NCBI GenBank assembly: GCA_963733945.1
Contig: CAVTFD010000026.1
Span: 1-64,000, forward strand
Origin: AP-15 sp963733945
GTDB taxonomy: Bacteria; Pseudomonadota; Alphaproteobacteria; ATCC43930; CGMCC-115725
DNA length: 64,000 nucleotides
Reading direction: 5' to 3'
The notes beneath the pieces were generated by a model. It searched no databases and was not told the origin of the DNA. It worked only from the letters and a program-made list of their open reading frames with translations. Made by a program: the position numbers and the translations under genes. Positions 8,828-17,322 of the stretch are shown here, in pieces (the first letter of the stretch is position 1; every line of letters starts with the position of its first letter).

Positions 8828-9009
8828 CCGCGAGATTGCTTCGCGGAGCCTGTCCTCGGGCCGGCTTTCGGCCGGACCCGTGGGCTCGCAATGACGACAA
8901 AACGGTGATGTCATTGCGAGGAGCGCAGCGACGAAGCAATCTCGGGCCGCTAAGCGCACGTCTGATCGAGATTGCTTCGCTTTGCTCGCGATGACGACAG
9001 TGAGGCAAT
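8828..9009. repeat. Second cluster of palindromic repeats flanking the GIY-YIG pseudogene
   Basis: Contains AGATTGCTTCGCGG near 8833 and a GC-rich palindrome at 8853-8885 with arms TCCTCGGGCCGGC and GCCGGACCCGTGGGC around loop TTTCG. A TCATTGCGAGGAGCGCAGCG unit follows near 8911 and a further partial unit near 8968. The same arms with another loop occur beside the second GIY-YIG gene at 49152-49184. Confidence 0.85.
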
Positions 9010-9010
9010 C

Positions 9011-12000
9011 TCACCCTTCTGCGGCGATTGCCGGCTCGGTTAGTTCGGCGAGCAGCGCCTTGGCCTCTTTGAGGTCGGCGGTGTCGAGGCCTTCGCTGAA
9101 CCAGGCGTAGATCGGGGCGAGCAGGGCGACCGCCTCTTGCGGACGGCCTTGCTGACGGCGCAGGCGGGCGAGGCTCATCGCGGCGCGCAACTCCCAGGAC
9201 TTCGCGTTCTGCCGGCGCGCGACGGCGATGGCTTTCTCGATGGCCGCCTCGGCATCGCTCGGCGTCCCGGCGCCGGCGAGCAAGGCCTCGCCCCTGAGCC
9301 GATGGAGCTCCGCTTCGAGCGGCGCTCCGCCCATCTTTTCGACCGCCTTCAGCCCGGCGGCGACCGACGCAAGCGCCGCTTCGGGCTTGCCGTTCGCCAA
9401 TTGCGCATCGGCCTGCAACGCCAACAGAATATGAGGGGGCGCCCCAATACCGCGGCTGTCCACCCCTTGGCCGATTTGGGCCAGCCCCTTCTCGCTGTCG
9501 CCGGAGACGCCGAGCGCCCATCCATCCGCGCAAAGGGCATATGCATGCCACTGCGCGATGTGCTGCTCCTCGCAAATCCGCAATGCCCGTCCGGCATAGT
9601 CGGCGGCCGCCGATGGCTCACGGCGAAAGATGTGAACGAGCGCGGCGTGAGACAGCGTTTGGGCGAGGGTCAACGGATGCCCGAGCGGTCTCGGCGCGCC
9701 TTACCGCTGCCCTCAGCTCATCGAGGGACCGATCCGGGTAACCGAGCATCCAGGAGATCAGCATCTGCCAGGACTGGCATTGCACGCCGGGGTGGGAACC
9801 CGGCCAATCCGGGAACTGCATGTTCGGATCGAACATCTCGAAGCCCCGCCGAAAGTGCGCAAGCGCCGGCTCGACTTTTCCCTGCCAGAACAGCGTCAAG
9901 CCGAGCGCCTGGTGCGCCCCGACGAGACGGGCCGCATCGCCAAGCCGTTCGGCCACACGCATCGCCTCCTCGGCAAAATGCTGCGCCTTCTCCATCTCGA
10001 GTAGGTTCTGATGGTGGAGCTGCAGGCCGCGGAGCGCCGTGAACTCCCGAGGGTGATCCCCGAGTTGCCGACAGAGCTCCCAGGCCCGCGCATAGGCTCT
10101 GCCAACGTCGGGGTGGTTGTAGAGCTTGGTCGCGATCAGAGCGGGACCGAGCGCCATTTGCAAGTCGAGCTCACGCTCGGCCCGCTCGCGCGGGTCCGAT
10201 AGCGCTTCGACCAGTGCCAGGCCTCGGCGAAATTGTTCGACCGCTTCGAGGTTCGCGGACTGCCTCGCCTCGGCCGCTCCGGCTTTGAGCCAATACGCAA
10301 CCGCCGGCGCCGGACAATTCGCCTCGGTGTAGTGATGCGCCACCAATTCCGGTTGCGTGCTCGCCACCTCGGGAAAGCGGTCCTCCAGCAGCTTTGCCGC
10401 CCGCTGATGATATTGCTGGCGGGTGCGCTTCAGCAAGGATTGGTAGGCGGCATCCTGGATCAGCGCATGCTTGAATAGGTAACGCGAGCGCGGCGGGCGG
10501 CCGCGCTGGTAGAGCAATTCGTCGACCACCAGCTGACCGAGACCGCTCTGCAATATCTCTTCCTCGATCCCGGCCAGCGCGCTGATCATGTCATAGGCAA
10601 ACTCGCGTCCGAGAACGGAGCCCAATTGTGCCACTTCGCGCAGCCGCGGCGCCCGATCGAGCCGCGCCATCAGCGAATCCTGCAATGTCTCCGGGATGTG
10701 CAATTGCGCCAGCGCGCCCGTGAGCACGTAGATGTCGCCGCGGGCCTCGATCACCCCCGAGCTGAGGATGGCCTTGGTCAGCTCCTCGACATAGAGCGGC
10801 ACACCGTCGGCCTTGGCGACGATATGATCGACCACCTCGCCGGGTAATGGCCGTCCGCCGGCGAGATGACCGATCATCGTCTCGACCTCCGGGCGCTCCA
10901 GGCGGTTCAATGTGATCGGCGTCATGTGCGAGCGTTGCGGCCAGGGCGGCGTCAACTCCGGCCGATAGGTCGCGACGACCAGCATCGCCGCGGTCGGCGC
11001 CTGCTCGATCAGCATACCTAACGTTTCCAATGTCGTCGGATCGGCCCAGTGCAAATCCTCCCATGCCATCAGCACCGGGGCGCTTTCGGCCGTTTCGATC
11101 AGCCAGGCAATGATCGCATCGAGGGTCGCGTCGCGCTGCTGCTGCGCCGTCATCGCAAGGTGCGGATAGCGGTCCTCGGGCACCGGCACGGACATCAAAT
11201 CGGCGAACAACCTGACACTCTCGGAGAGGGGCAAGGTCTTGAAGCCGGCGAGCCCGGCTTCGAGCTTTTCGAGGTGCTGCTGCGCGGTATCCTCGGGCTG
11301 CCAGCCGAACACGCGCTTCAAATGTTCGACGATCGGATGAAAGGCGCTCGCCGTGTGAAACGGAGAACAGCGGAGCGCCACCCAGATGTGATCCTTGCCG
11401 GCCGCCTCTCTTAGGCCCTCCACCAGGCGGGACTTGCCGAGCCCGGCCTCGCCCTGGATCAGCACGACCTGGCCGCGGCCATGGCTGCTGCCATCCCAGG
11501 CCCGCAACAGCAGCCCCATCTCCTCCTGGCGCCCGACAAGGGGGGCAGAGCTCCCGGTCCGGGTTGCGGCAAACCGGCTCTCGACATCCCGCGCCGACAA
11601 GACGCGCCAGGCCGGCACCGGCTCGGCGAACCCCTTCAGCTCATAGGCCCCCAGATCTTCGAGGTCGAAGTGATCGCCGAGCATCGCGCGCGTCGCCGCG
11701 CTGACGACGATCTGGTTCGGCTGCGCCAATGCCTGCAGACGCGCCGCCAGGTTCGGCGTCTCGCCGACGACCGCGGTCTCCGACGCGGTTCCCTCGCCGA
11801 TCTGATCGCCGACGATCACCGGCCCGCTGGCGATGCCGATCCGCACCGCGAGCTCGACCCCGGGCGGCCTCGGGAATGCGGCATTCAGCTCCGCCATCGC
11901 ATCGACGATATCGAGCCCCGCCCGCACCGAACGCTCGGCCTCGTCCTCATGGGCGCGCGGGTAGCCGAAATAGACGAGGATGCCGTCGCCCATGTATTTC

Positions 12001-12452
12001 GCGACAAAGCCGTCGTAATGCCGGATCGCGGCGCTGCAGCGGTTCTGATACGAGGCGATCACATCGCGCAGATCTTCGGGGTCCATCCCGGTCGACAGCG
12101 CCGTCGATCCCACCAGGTCGCAAAACATCACGGTCAGCTGGCGGCGCTCGGCCTCCGCCGCCGTGGCCGGTGCGGCCGGCGCCACAGGCGGCACAGGCGC
12201 AGACGAAACCGGCGCGGCGACCGTCGAGAATGACGGGGGCGGGGCGTCGCCGGTCTCGAAGATGGCCGCGCCGACAAAGGCGAGCCCGTGTCCGCCCTCA
12301 TCGACCGCCAGGCGCTTGACGATCAGCTCGTGACGCAGATCATCGAGCGTCTCGTTATCGATCCCGAATTCCTTGCGCAGCCGCCGATAGCTGACCCGCT
12401 TCTCCAGGTACAGCAGGCCGGTGACGAAGGTCAGGGTCTTCGAGAAGGTTAT
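9011..12452 (-). pseudogene. Class III adenylate/guanylate cyclase - AAA ATPase - TPR protein, frameshifted near its 3' end
   Basis: About 1,147 codons. Order: a short N-terminal domain (LLYLEKRVSYRRLRKEFG, then ELIVKRLAVDE); a Pro/Ala linker; a class III cyclase domain (MFCDLVGSTALS, KYMGDGILVYFG); an AAA module with Walker A GEAGLGKSRL and Walker-B-like LMAWEDLHWAD; and long TPR repeats. Such proteins make cAMP or cGMP or act as ATPase-coupled sensors. Two oddities. One extra base near 9686 moves the reading frame, so the last ~220 residues (LTLAQTLSHAALVH to the TGA at 9011) are out of frame with the rest. The conserved N-terminal domain has no ATG, GTG or TTG; the codon in place is ATA at 12450-12452, seven bases after GGAGG. 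The first standard start (GTG, 12194) would lose that domain. It may be a damaged gene or carry sequence errors. Confidence 0.85.
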
Positions 12453-12516
12453 TAACGTGCCTCCGGTGTGATCCTACGAAGCGTAGGTCCTTCTGCGACT
12501 TTCAAATGGCTTTGCG

Positions 12517-13368
12517 CTATTGCACGCGCCGGATCAATTCGGCCCAGTGGTCGAGAACGGGAAGAATTTCGTCGGCCTTGGCCGAGGGCAGGCTGACCAC
12601 AGCGCGCGCGATGCGGCGATCGCGGTAGAGCTTCAGCCGGTCGAGATCCTCGGGAACGCCAAATACTGTCACCGGGACCGAGTCGAGGCTGCGCCCGGCC
12701 TCGACCGCCATCTGCCGGAACTGCGGCAGGAAATCGGTCACGTCCGAATATTGCGGCCGGCCGGCATGCGGGACCCAGCCATCGCCATAAGCGAGCGCGC
12801 GCCGCGCCGCATATGGAAAAGCGCCGCCGACGATGACCGGCGGGTGCGGCTTTTGCACCGGCTTCGGCCAAGTCCGCATCTTCGGAAAGTCGACGAGTTC
12901 CCCATGATATTCGGGCTCGGTCTCGGTCCAGATCGCCTTCATCGCCGCCACCCGCTCGCGCATCAGCTTGAAGCGCGTCTTGAACACCGTACCGTGATCG
13001 GCCATTTCCTCAGCGTTCCAGCCGCCACCGACACCGAACAGAAACCGCCCGCGCGAGATCTGATCGATCGAGGCGACCAGCTTTGCCGTCTGGATCGGAT
13101 CGCGCTGGGCGACGAGACACACGCCTGTGCCGATCTTCAAGGTCTTCGTCGCCACCGCCGCCGCGCCCAAGGTGACGAAAGGATCCATCGCGTCATAATA
13201 TTTTTTGGGAAGCTCGCCGCCTTGCGGGAATGGGGTCGCGCGCGAACTCGGGATGTGCGAATGCTCGGGCGCCCAGACCGACTCGAACCCGCGGGCCTCC
13301 AGCGCCCGGCCTAGCTCGGCCGGACCCATCGAATAATCGGTAAAGAACATCGCCGCGCCGAAATCCAT
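12517..13368 (-). CDS. LLM-class (luciferase-like) F420/flavin-dependent oxidoreductase
   Basis: 283 residues of the luciferase-like monooxygenase fold. Marks are FFTDYSMGPAELGRALEARG at the N-terminus, WAPEHSHIP, LKIGTGVCL, the cofactor-contact segment GRFLFGVGGGWNAEE, and WPKPVQKPHPPV. This pattern matches the F420-dependent TIGR03619-like group. The ATG at 13368 follows GGGGGGAAG; a GTG one codon earlier is also possible. The protein at 60721-61563 is a clear paralogue, with most positions identical over the first 200 residues. Whether F420 or FMN is used cannot be decided here. Confidence 0.85.
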   Translation of the reverse strand: MDFGAAMFFTDYSMGPAELGRALEARGFESVWAPEHSHIPSSRATPFPQGGELPKKYYDAMDPFVTLGAAAVATKTLKIGTGVCLVAQRDPIQTAKLVASIDQISRGRFLFGVGGGWNAEEMADHGTVFKTRFKLMRERVAAMKAIWTETEPEYHGELVDFPKMRTWPKPVQKPHPPVIVGGAFPYAARRALAYGDGWVPHAGRPQYSDVTDFLPQFRQMAVEAGRSLDSVPVTVFGVPEDLDRLKLYRDRRIARAVVSLPSAKADEILPVLDHWAELIRRVQ

Positions 13369-13412
13369 CACTTCCCCCCAAAAAGCGCCGGCGCCGGCGC
13401 CGCCGTTCCGAC

Positions 13413-14042
13413 CTAGGCTAGGCGCACCCTTACCGCCTCGGGCCCCTTGCGGCCCTCGGCGATGTCGACCAGCACTCGTTGGCCTTCATTGAGGGTGCCG
13501 ATGCCGGAGCGCTCGAGCACCGAGGCGTGGACAAAGGCGTCCTTGCCGCCGCCCTCGCGAACGATAAAGCCAAAGCCCTTTTGGGCGTTGAACCACTTCA
13601 CCGTGCCCGCCTCCTCGACCGCAACCTCGGAGGTTTCATAAGACGGCCGGCCGGCGGCCGGGAACCCCGAACGTCGCGCAGCCGCCGGTGTCGCCGTGCT
13701 GCTGTCGACGCTAAGGACCTCGGTGACCTGCGGTCCCTTCTGCCCTGGCGAGACCCTAATCTCGAGGGTTTCGCCAGGCTGGACCGCGGTGATCCCGTTC
13801 CGCTCGAGAACGCTGGCATGCAGAAAGGCGTCGCCCGAACCGTCGGACAGCTCGACGAACCCGAATCCCCTTTCGGGCTTGAACCATTTGACGACGGCGC
13901 GGACCGGCGGTCCGGACGGCGCCGCATCGAACCGGGGCGGACTGAAACGTGGCGAGCTGCCGAACTCGCGCAAGTGCGGATCGTAACTATCATCGTCGAA
14001 GTCGCGGCGGCGCGGCTGACGGAAGTTCCTGTCTCTGATCAA
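13413..14042 (-). CDS. Cold-shock protein with two cold-shock domains
   Basis: 209 residues. A basic, Arg/Asp-rich N-terminal tail of about 45 residues is followed by two cold-shock domains. The first has the RNP1-like VVKWFKPERGFGFVEL and RNP2-like DAFLHASVLERNG. The second has TVKWFNAQKGFGFIV and DAFVHASVLERSG. These beta-barrels bind single-stranded RNA or DNA and act as RNA chaperones in the cytoplasm. Start is TTG at 14042 with AGGAAA just upstream; no ATG lies in a better place. The region upstream (14043-14416) has no gene and could hold a long leader, as is common for cold-shock genes. Confidence 0.9.
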   Translation of the reverse strand: MIRDRNFRQPRRRDFDDDSYDPHLREFGSSPRFSPPRFDAAPSGPPVRAVVKWFKPERGFGFVELSDGSGDAFLHASVLERNGITAVQPGETLEIRVSPGQKGPQVTEVLSVDSSTATPAAARRSGFPAAGRPSYETSEVAVEEAGTVKWFNAQKGFGFIVREGGGKDAFVHASVLERSGIGTLNEGQRVLVDIAEGRKGPEAVRVRLA

Positions 14043-14416
14043 GTCGGTTTCCTGTCGAGTTGAAACGCGGCCCGATTGAGACCGCGGAACTCGATTGTTC
14101 CAAAAAATCGCCCGGGACGCGAGTGCTTAATTTAAGCAAATGACGCGGGCTGTCCGAGAGGGTCCGCGGGACGCACCCTACGCCGTCACAGGTCCAAAAG
14201 CGGGCGCGTCGTTGCCCTTCCGTGAGCGCTGGCGTAGCGATTTTGTCAGCCATCGTAACGCCGAAATCCGACCTCCTCGCTCGAGAACGCGGGTCCCGGC
14301 TATCAACCCGACCTAACCAATCCCACGCGGATTTTGGACCAGGGGTTTGGGGCGGTAGGAGCATCCCTGGGTCAATCTCGGTTGCGGCAGTCCCGCGGCG
14401 CTGCGTGTATGGCCGC
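14043..14416. other. Intergenic region without a supported gene
   Basis: This 374-base stretch separates the cold-shock gene (minus) from a small exported protein gene (minus). Open frames here lack codon bias and recognisable products. I see no clear hairpin terminator. It may contain the cold-shock promoter and leader, but no specific site can be supported. Confidence 0.4.
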
Positions 14417-14731
14417 TTAGTCGCACCCGCCGACCGGCGGGTTGACCGCGCAATGCAGAGCGCATCGCTGCTTCGGCGCGCAGCGCCAGGAAACCGATTT
14501 GGTGCTGCTCGGGAAATAGCAAACGCCCTGACAGTCGGTGTCGGCCTCGAACGCGCGAGTGAGTTGGCTGACGACCCCCAGCGCCTGATCGTATTTCTGG
14601 ATGCGCGTTTCGACTCTGCCGATATCGGGTAGCTCAGCGGTGATGCGCCCTCCCGCCTGCTCGGCGACGGCAGGGCCGCCGATCAGAAATGCGGCGGCAA
14701 TCGTCGTTGCCAGTAGAGCCGAGGAACGCAT
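14417..14731 (-). CDS. Small secreted cysteine-rich protein, unknown function
   Basis: 104 residues. The N-terminus (MRSSALLATTIAAAFLIGG, then PAVAEQ) is a clear Sec signal peptide with cleavage after AVA. The mature part has a short helical segment and a C-terminal region with six cysteines (CQGVC, WRC, RCALHC, GGC), probably paired as disulfides in the periplasm. No family is recognised. It reads toward the cold-shock gene with a 374-base gap, so no operon is evident. Confidence 0.6.
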   Translation of the reverse strand: MRSSALLATTIAAAFLIGGPAVAEQAGGRITAELPDIGRVETRIQKYDQALGVVSQLTRAFEADTDCQGVCYFPSSTKSVSWRCAPKQRCALHCAVNPPVGGCD

Positions 14732-14932
14732 TTCTATCTTCGATCAAGCTGGTGCGACCGGGCCTCGCGGCTAAAGACAGTAGTCTCAAGGTCGATCCCG
14801 GACAATCGGCAACGGCATTGTTTAGTTGTGGTGCCGCAGGGCTGGTGAGCCCGGCGAGCGGGTTGCCAGCCCCGAACCACGGCGTACAATCGGCCGGAAA
14901 TCGATCGGCGGTTCTCCCGTGGAGGTCATGGC

Positions 14933-16123
14933 ATGATTACGAAATTCGACAGTCTGTTCGCCGGACACGTCGATATCGAAAATGTGGGCTACGGCGGCGT
15001 CCCGGTGAACGACCGGCGCTATCCCAACGAGCATCTCGCCACCGTCTTCGACAAGGCGCAGGCGATGGCACAGCTGATGGATCGCTTGGGCTACAACACT
15101 TTCTGGATGGCCGAGCATCATTTCCAGCACGAGGGCTACGAATGTATCCCCAACGTGCTGATGATGGCGCTGCATCTGGCGCACCTGACTCGGCAGTTAC
15201 GGATCGGCTGCGGCTTCAACATCACCCCGATGTGGCATCCGCTGCGGCTGGCCGAGGATTACGCCACCGCCGACATCCTGAGCGGCGGACGCATCACCTT
15301 TGGCGTCGGGCGCGGCTACCATACCCGCGAAGTCGAGACTTTCGGCTCGCCGCTGCTCGACCAGCCGGCCAATCGCGAACTCTTCGAAGAACAGGTCGAC
15401 ATCATCTTCAAGGCATTCAACAACGAGACGTTTTCCCACAAGGGCAAGCATTACACCCTCCCGCCGCAGGTGCCCTATCGCGGCTACACCCTCGAAGAGC
15501 TGACCGTCGTGCCGCGGCCGCTGCGGCTGCCGGTCGAATGCTGGCAGCCGGTTCAGGGCGGGACCCAGCGGGCGCTCGATTTCATGGCTAAGCACGGCAT
15601 CCAAGGTCTGATCGGTGGCGGCTCGGCCGAGGGCGGAGCGATGCACAAGGTGGTGCTCGACTGGCAGCAGGCGCATGCCCGCATCGGCAAGCACCTCGAA
15701 CTGGGCGAGCGGCTGTGTTTCGGCTTCCACTTCTACATCGCCGACAACCGCGAGCAGGGCATTCGCGAGGCCGGGAAATATTACGAAGAGAACATGAAGA
15801 TGTTTGGCGAGCTGCGGCTGGTGCGCGCGCTCAGCGACGAGCAGATCGAGATCATGCGCGATCCAAAGCGGGCGCCCCTTGCCAAGCTTCCGCGGATCGA
15901 GGACGCGATCGCCGCCGGCGGCGTGCTGTGCGGGTCACCGGAGCAGATCATCGAGCATTTGAAGGCGCTCGAACGGCGCTATCCGGGGCTCGACCGGGTC
16001 TCGGTCAGCCTCAGCGTCGGCGTGCCCAAAGCTGTCGCCCTCGAACAGCTCGAGCGCTTCGGCAAGGAGGTCATGCCGGCCTTCGCCCAGGCAAAGACAT
16101 CCGAGCTGGTGCCGGCCCAATAA
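14933..16123 (+). CDS. LLM-class flavin-dependent oxidoreductase (long form)
   Basis: 396 residues of the bacterial-luciferase fold, longer than the F420-type paralogues in this window. Marks are FWMAEHHFQHEG near residue 58, GCGFNITPMWHPLRLAED near 93, GRITFGVGRGYHTREVE near 118, and the C-terminal GSPEQIIEHLKAL. These are typical of FMN/alkanal-type monooxygenases that act with a separate flavin reductase. A GTGGAGG precedes the ATG. It is convergent with anmK (17-base gap). Substrate unknown. Confidence 0.87.
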   Translation: MITKFDSLFAGHVDIENVGYGGVPVNDRRYPNEHLATVFDKAQAMAQLMDRLGYNTFWMAEHHFQHEGYECIPNVLMMALHLAHLTRQLRIGCGFNITPMWHPLRLAEDYATADILSGGRITFGVGRGYHTREVETFGSPLLDQPANRELFEEQVDIIFKAFNNETFSHKGKHYTLPPQVPYRGYTLEELTVVPRPLRLPVECWQPVQGGTQRALDFMAKHGIQGLIGGGSAEGGAMHKVVLDWQQAHARIGKHLELGERLCFGFHFYIADNREQGIREAGKYYEENMKMFGELRLVRALSDEQIEIMRDPKRAPLAKLPRIEDAIAAGGVLCGSPEQIIEHLKALERRYPGLDRVSVSLSVGVPKAVALEQLERFGKEVMPAFAQAKTSELVPAQ

Positions 16124-16139
16124 CGCGGGCGGACCGCGA

Positions 16140-17228
16140 TCAGCGGCCGGGAAACAGCCGGCCGCCGGTCGTGGGAAGGGGAACCCCGGTCGTCGAAGGC
16201 AGGCTAAGCGGCAGCCCCGCTATCGAGCGGACTGCGAGATAGGCGAAGGCTTGCGCTTCGAGCGCGTCGCCATTCCAGCCGACCGCTTCGACCGGGCGCA
16301 CGGGGACGCCGAGCCGGCGAGCCAGTGCCATGATCAGTGTCGGGTTGTGTCGCCCGCCGCCGCAGACCAGCCACTCGCGGGCTGGGGCGGGGAAATATTT
16401 GCAACCCGCAACGACCGCGGCGGCCGTCATCTCGGTCAGGGTGGCGGCGCCGTCTTCCAACGAAAGATCCTCGGGCATGGCATCGCGAAAATCGTCGCGG
16501 TCGAGCGATTTCGGCGGCTTGCGGGCGAAGAAAGGCCGCTCCAGAAATCGCGTGACATGCGCCTCGGAGGCGCGTCCGGCGCCGGCGAGCACGCCACCGA
16601 GATCGGCAGCAGCACCGGTGTGAATCCGCACCCAGTCGTCGATCAGCGCATTGCCGGGGCCGGTGTCGAAAGCGAGGATGTCTGTCGCCCCGCCGATCCC
16701 CCCGCTGCCGATCCCCCCGTTGCCGATCCAGGTCAGATTGGCGACGCCGCCCAGATTGAGCACCGCGAGCGGCTTCGGCAGCGCCGCGGCGAGAGCAGCG
16801 TGAAACAGCGGCGCGAGCGGCGCTCCCTCGCCGCCGGCGGCGACATCGGCCGAGCGAAAATCAGCGACGACGTCGATCCGGAGCCGGCGCGCCAGCCAAG
16901 CGCCATCGCCCAACTGCCAGGTGCGCCGCTCGGCCGGGCGATGCAGGATCGTGTGGCCGTGCAGCCCGACGATGTCGGCTGTCATACCCGGATGGCGTGC
17001 GACAAACTGCTCGACCGCTTCTGCGTGCAGTCCGGTGAGCTCGGCTTCGACCTCGCCGACCGGGCCGACGCCGCCGAGAACCGAGCGCAGCCTTTCACGA
17101 AACGCATCCGGATAGGGAATCGTCAGTGCCGGGCCGGTGATCACGCGCTCGCGACCATCGGTCTCGACCATCGCGACGTCGATGCCGTCGAGCGAAGTTC
17201 CGCTCATCAGCCCGATCGCGCGGCGCAC
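16140..17228 (-). CDS. anmK: Anhydro-N-acetylmuramic acid kinase
   Basis: The enzyme phosphorylates and opens 1,6-anhydro-MurNAc released from recycled peptidoglycan, giving MurNAc-6-phosphate in the cytoplasm. Visible marks are AIGLMSGTSLDGIDVAMVE at the N-terminus, GLHGHTILHRP, LNLGGVANLTWIG, FDTGPGNALIDDW and LVCGGGRHNPTL. The length with start GTG 17228 is 362 residues, usual for the family, and GGGAGG lies just upstream. An ATG at 17324 in the same frame would add 32 residues running through a palindromic repeat, which is unlikely. A divergent tyrS-anmK arrangement is known from other alphaproteobacteria. Confidence 0.93.
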   Translation of the reverse strand: MRRAIGLMSGTSLDGIDVAMVETDGRERVITGPALTIPYPDAFRERLRSVLGGVGPVGEVEAELTGLHAEAVEQFVARHPGMTADIVGLHGHTILHRPAERRTWQLGDGAWLARRLRIDVVADFRSADVAAGGEGAPLAPLFHAALAAALPKPLAVLNLGGVANLTWIGNGGIGSGGIGGATDILAFDTGPGNALIDDWVRIHTGAAADLGGVLAGAGRASEAHVTRFLERPFFARKPPKSLDRDDFRDAMPEDLSLEDGAATLTEMTAAAVVAGCKYFPAPAREWLVCGGGRHNPTLIMALARRLGVPVRPVEAVGWNGDALEAQAFAYLAVRSIAGLPLSLPSTTGVPLPTTGGRLFPGR

Positions 17229-17239
17229 CCCCTCCCTTT

Positions 17240-17261
17240 CCTCCCCCGCACGCGGGGGAGG
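17240..17261. repeat. C/G-rich hairpin repeat between anmK and tyrS
   Basis: A perfect 10-bp stem, CCTCCCCCGC (17240-17249) and GCGGGGGAGG (17252-17261), with a 2-base loop. It lies in the 94-base gap between the divergent anmK and tyrS starts, so it must be in or near their promoters. Same family as 3269-3291 and 27834-27862. Confidence 0.7.
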
Positions 17262-17322
17262 GTCAGGGTCGGGGCGGGAGTGTTGTGGTTCGGGCGGCGT
17301 GCCTATGTTAGATGACGGCGCC

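Noticed and set aside
14222..14632. Plus-strand frame opposite the small secreted protein gene
   Set aside because: No domain or signal; the minus-strand reading has a clean signal peptide and patterned cysteines.
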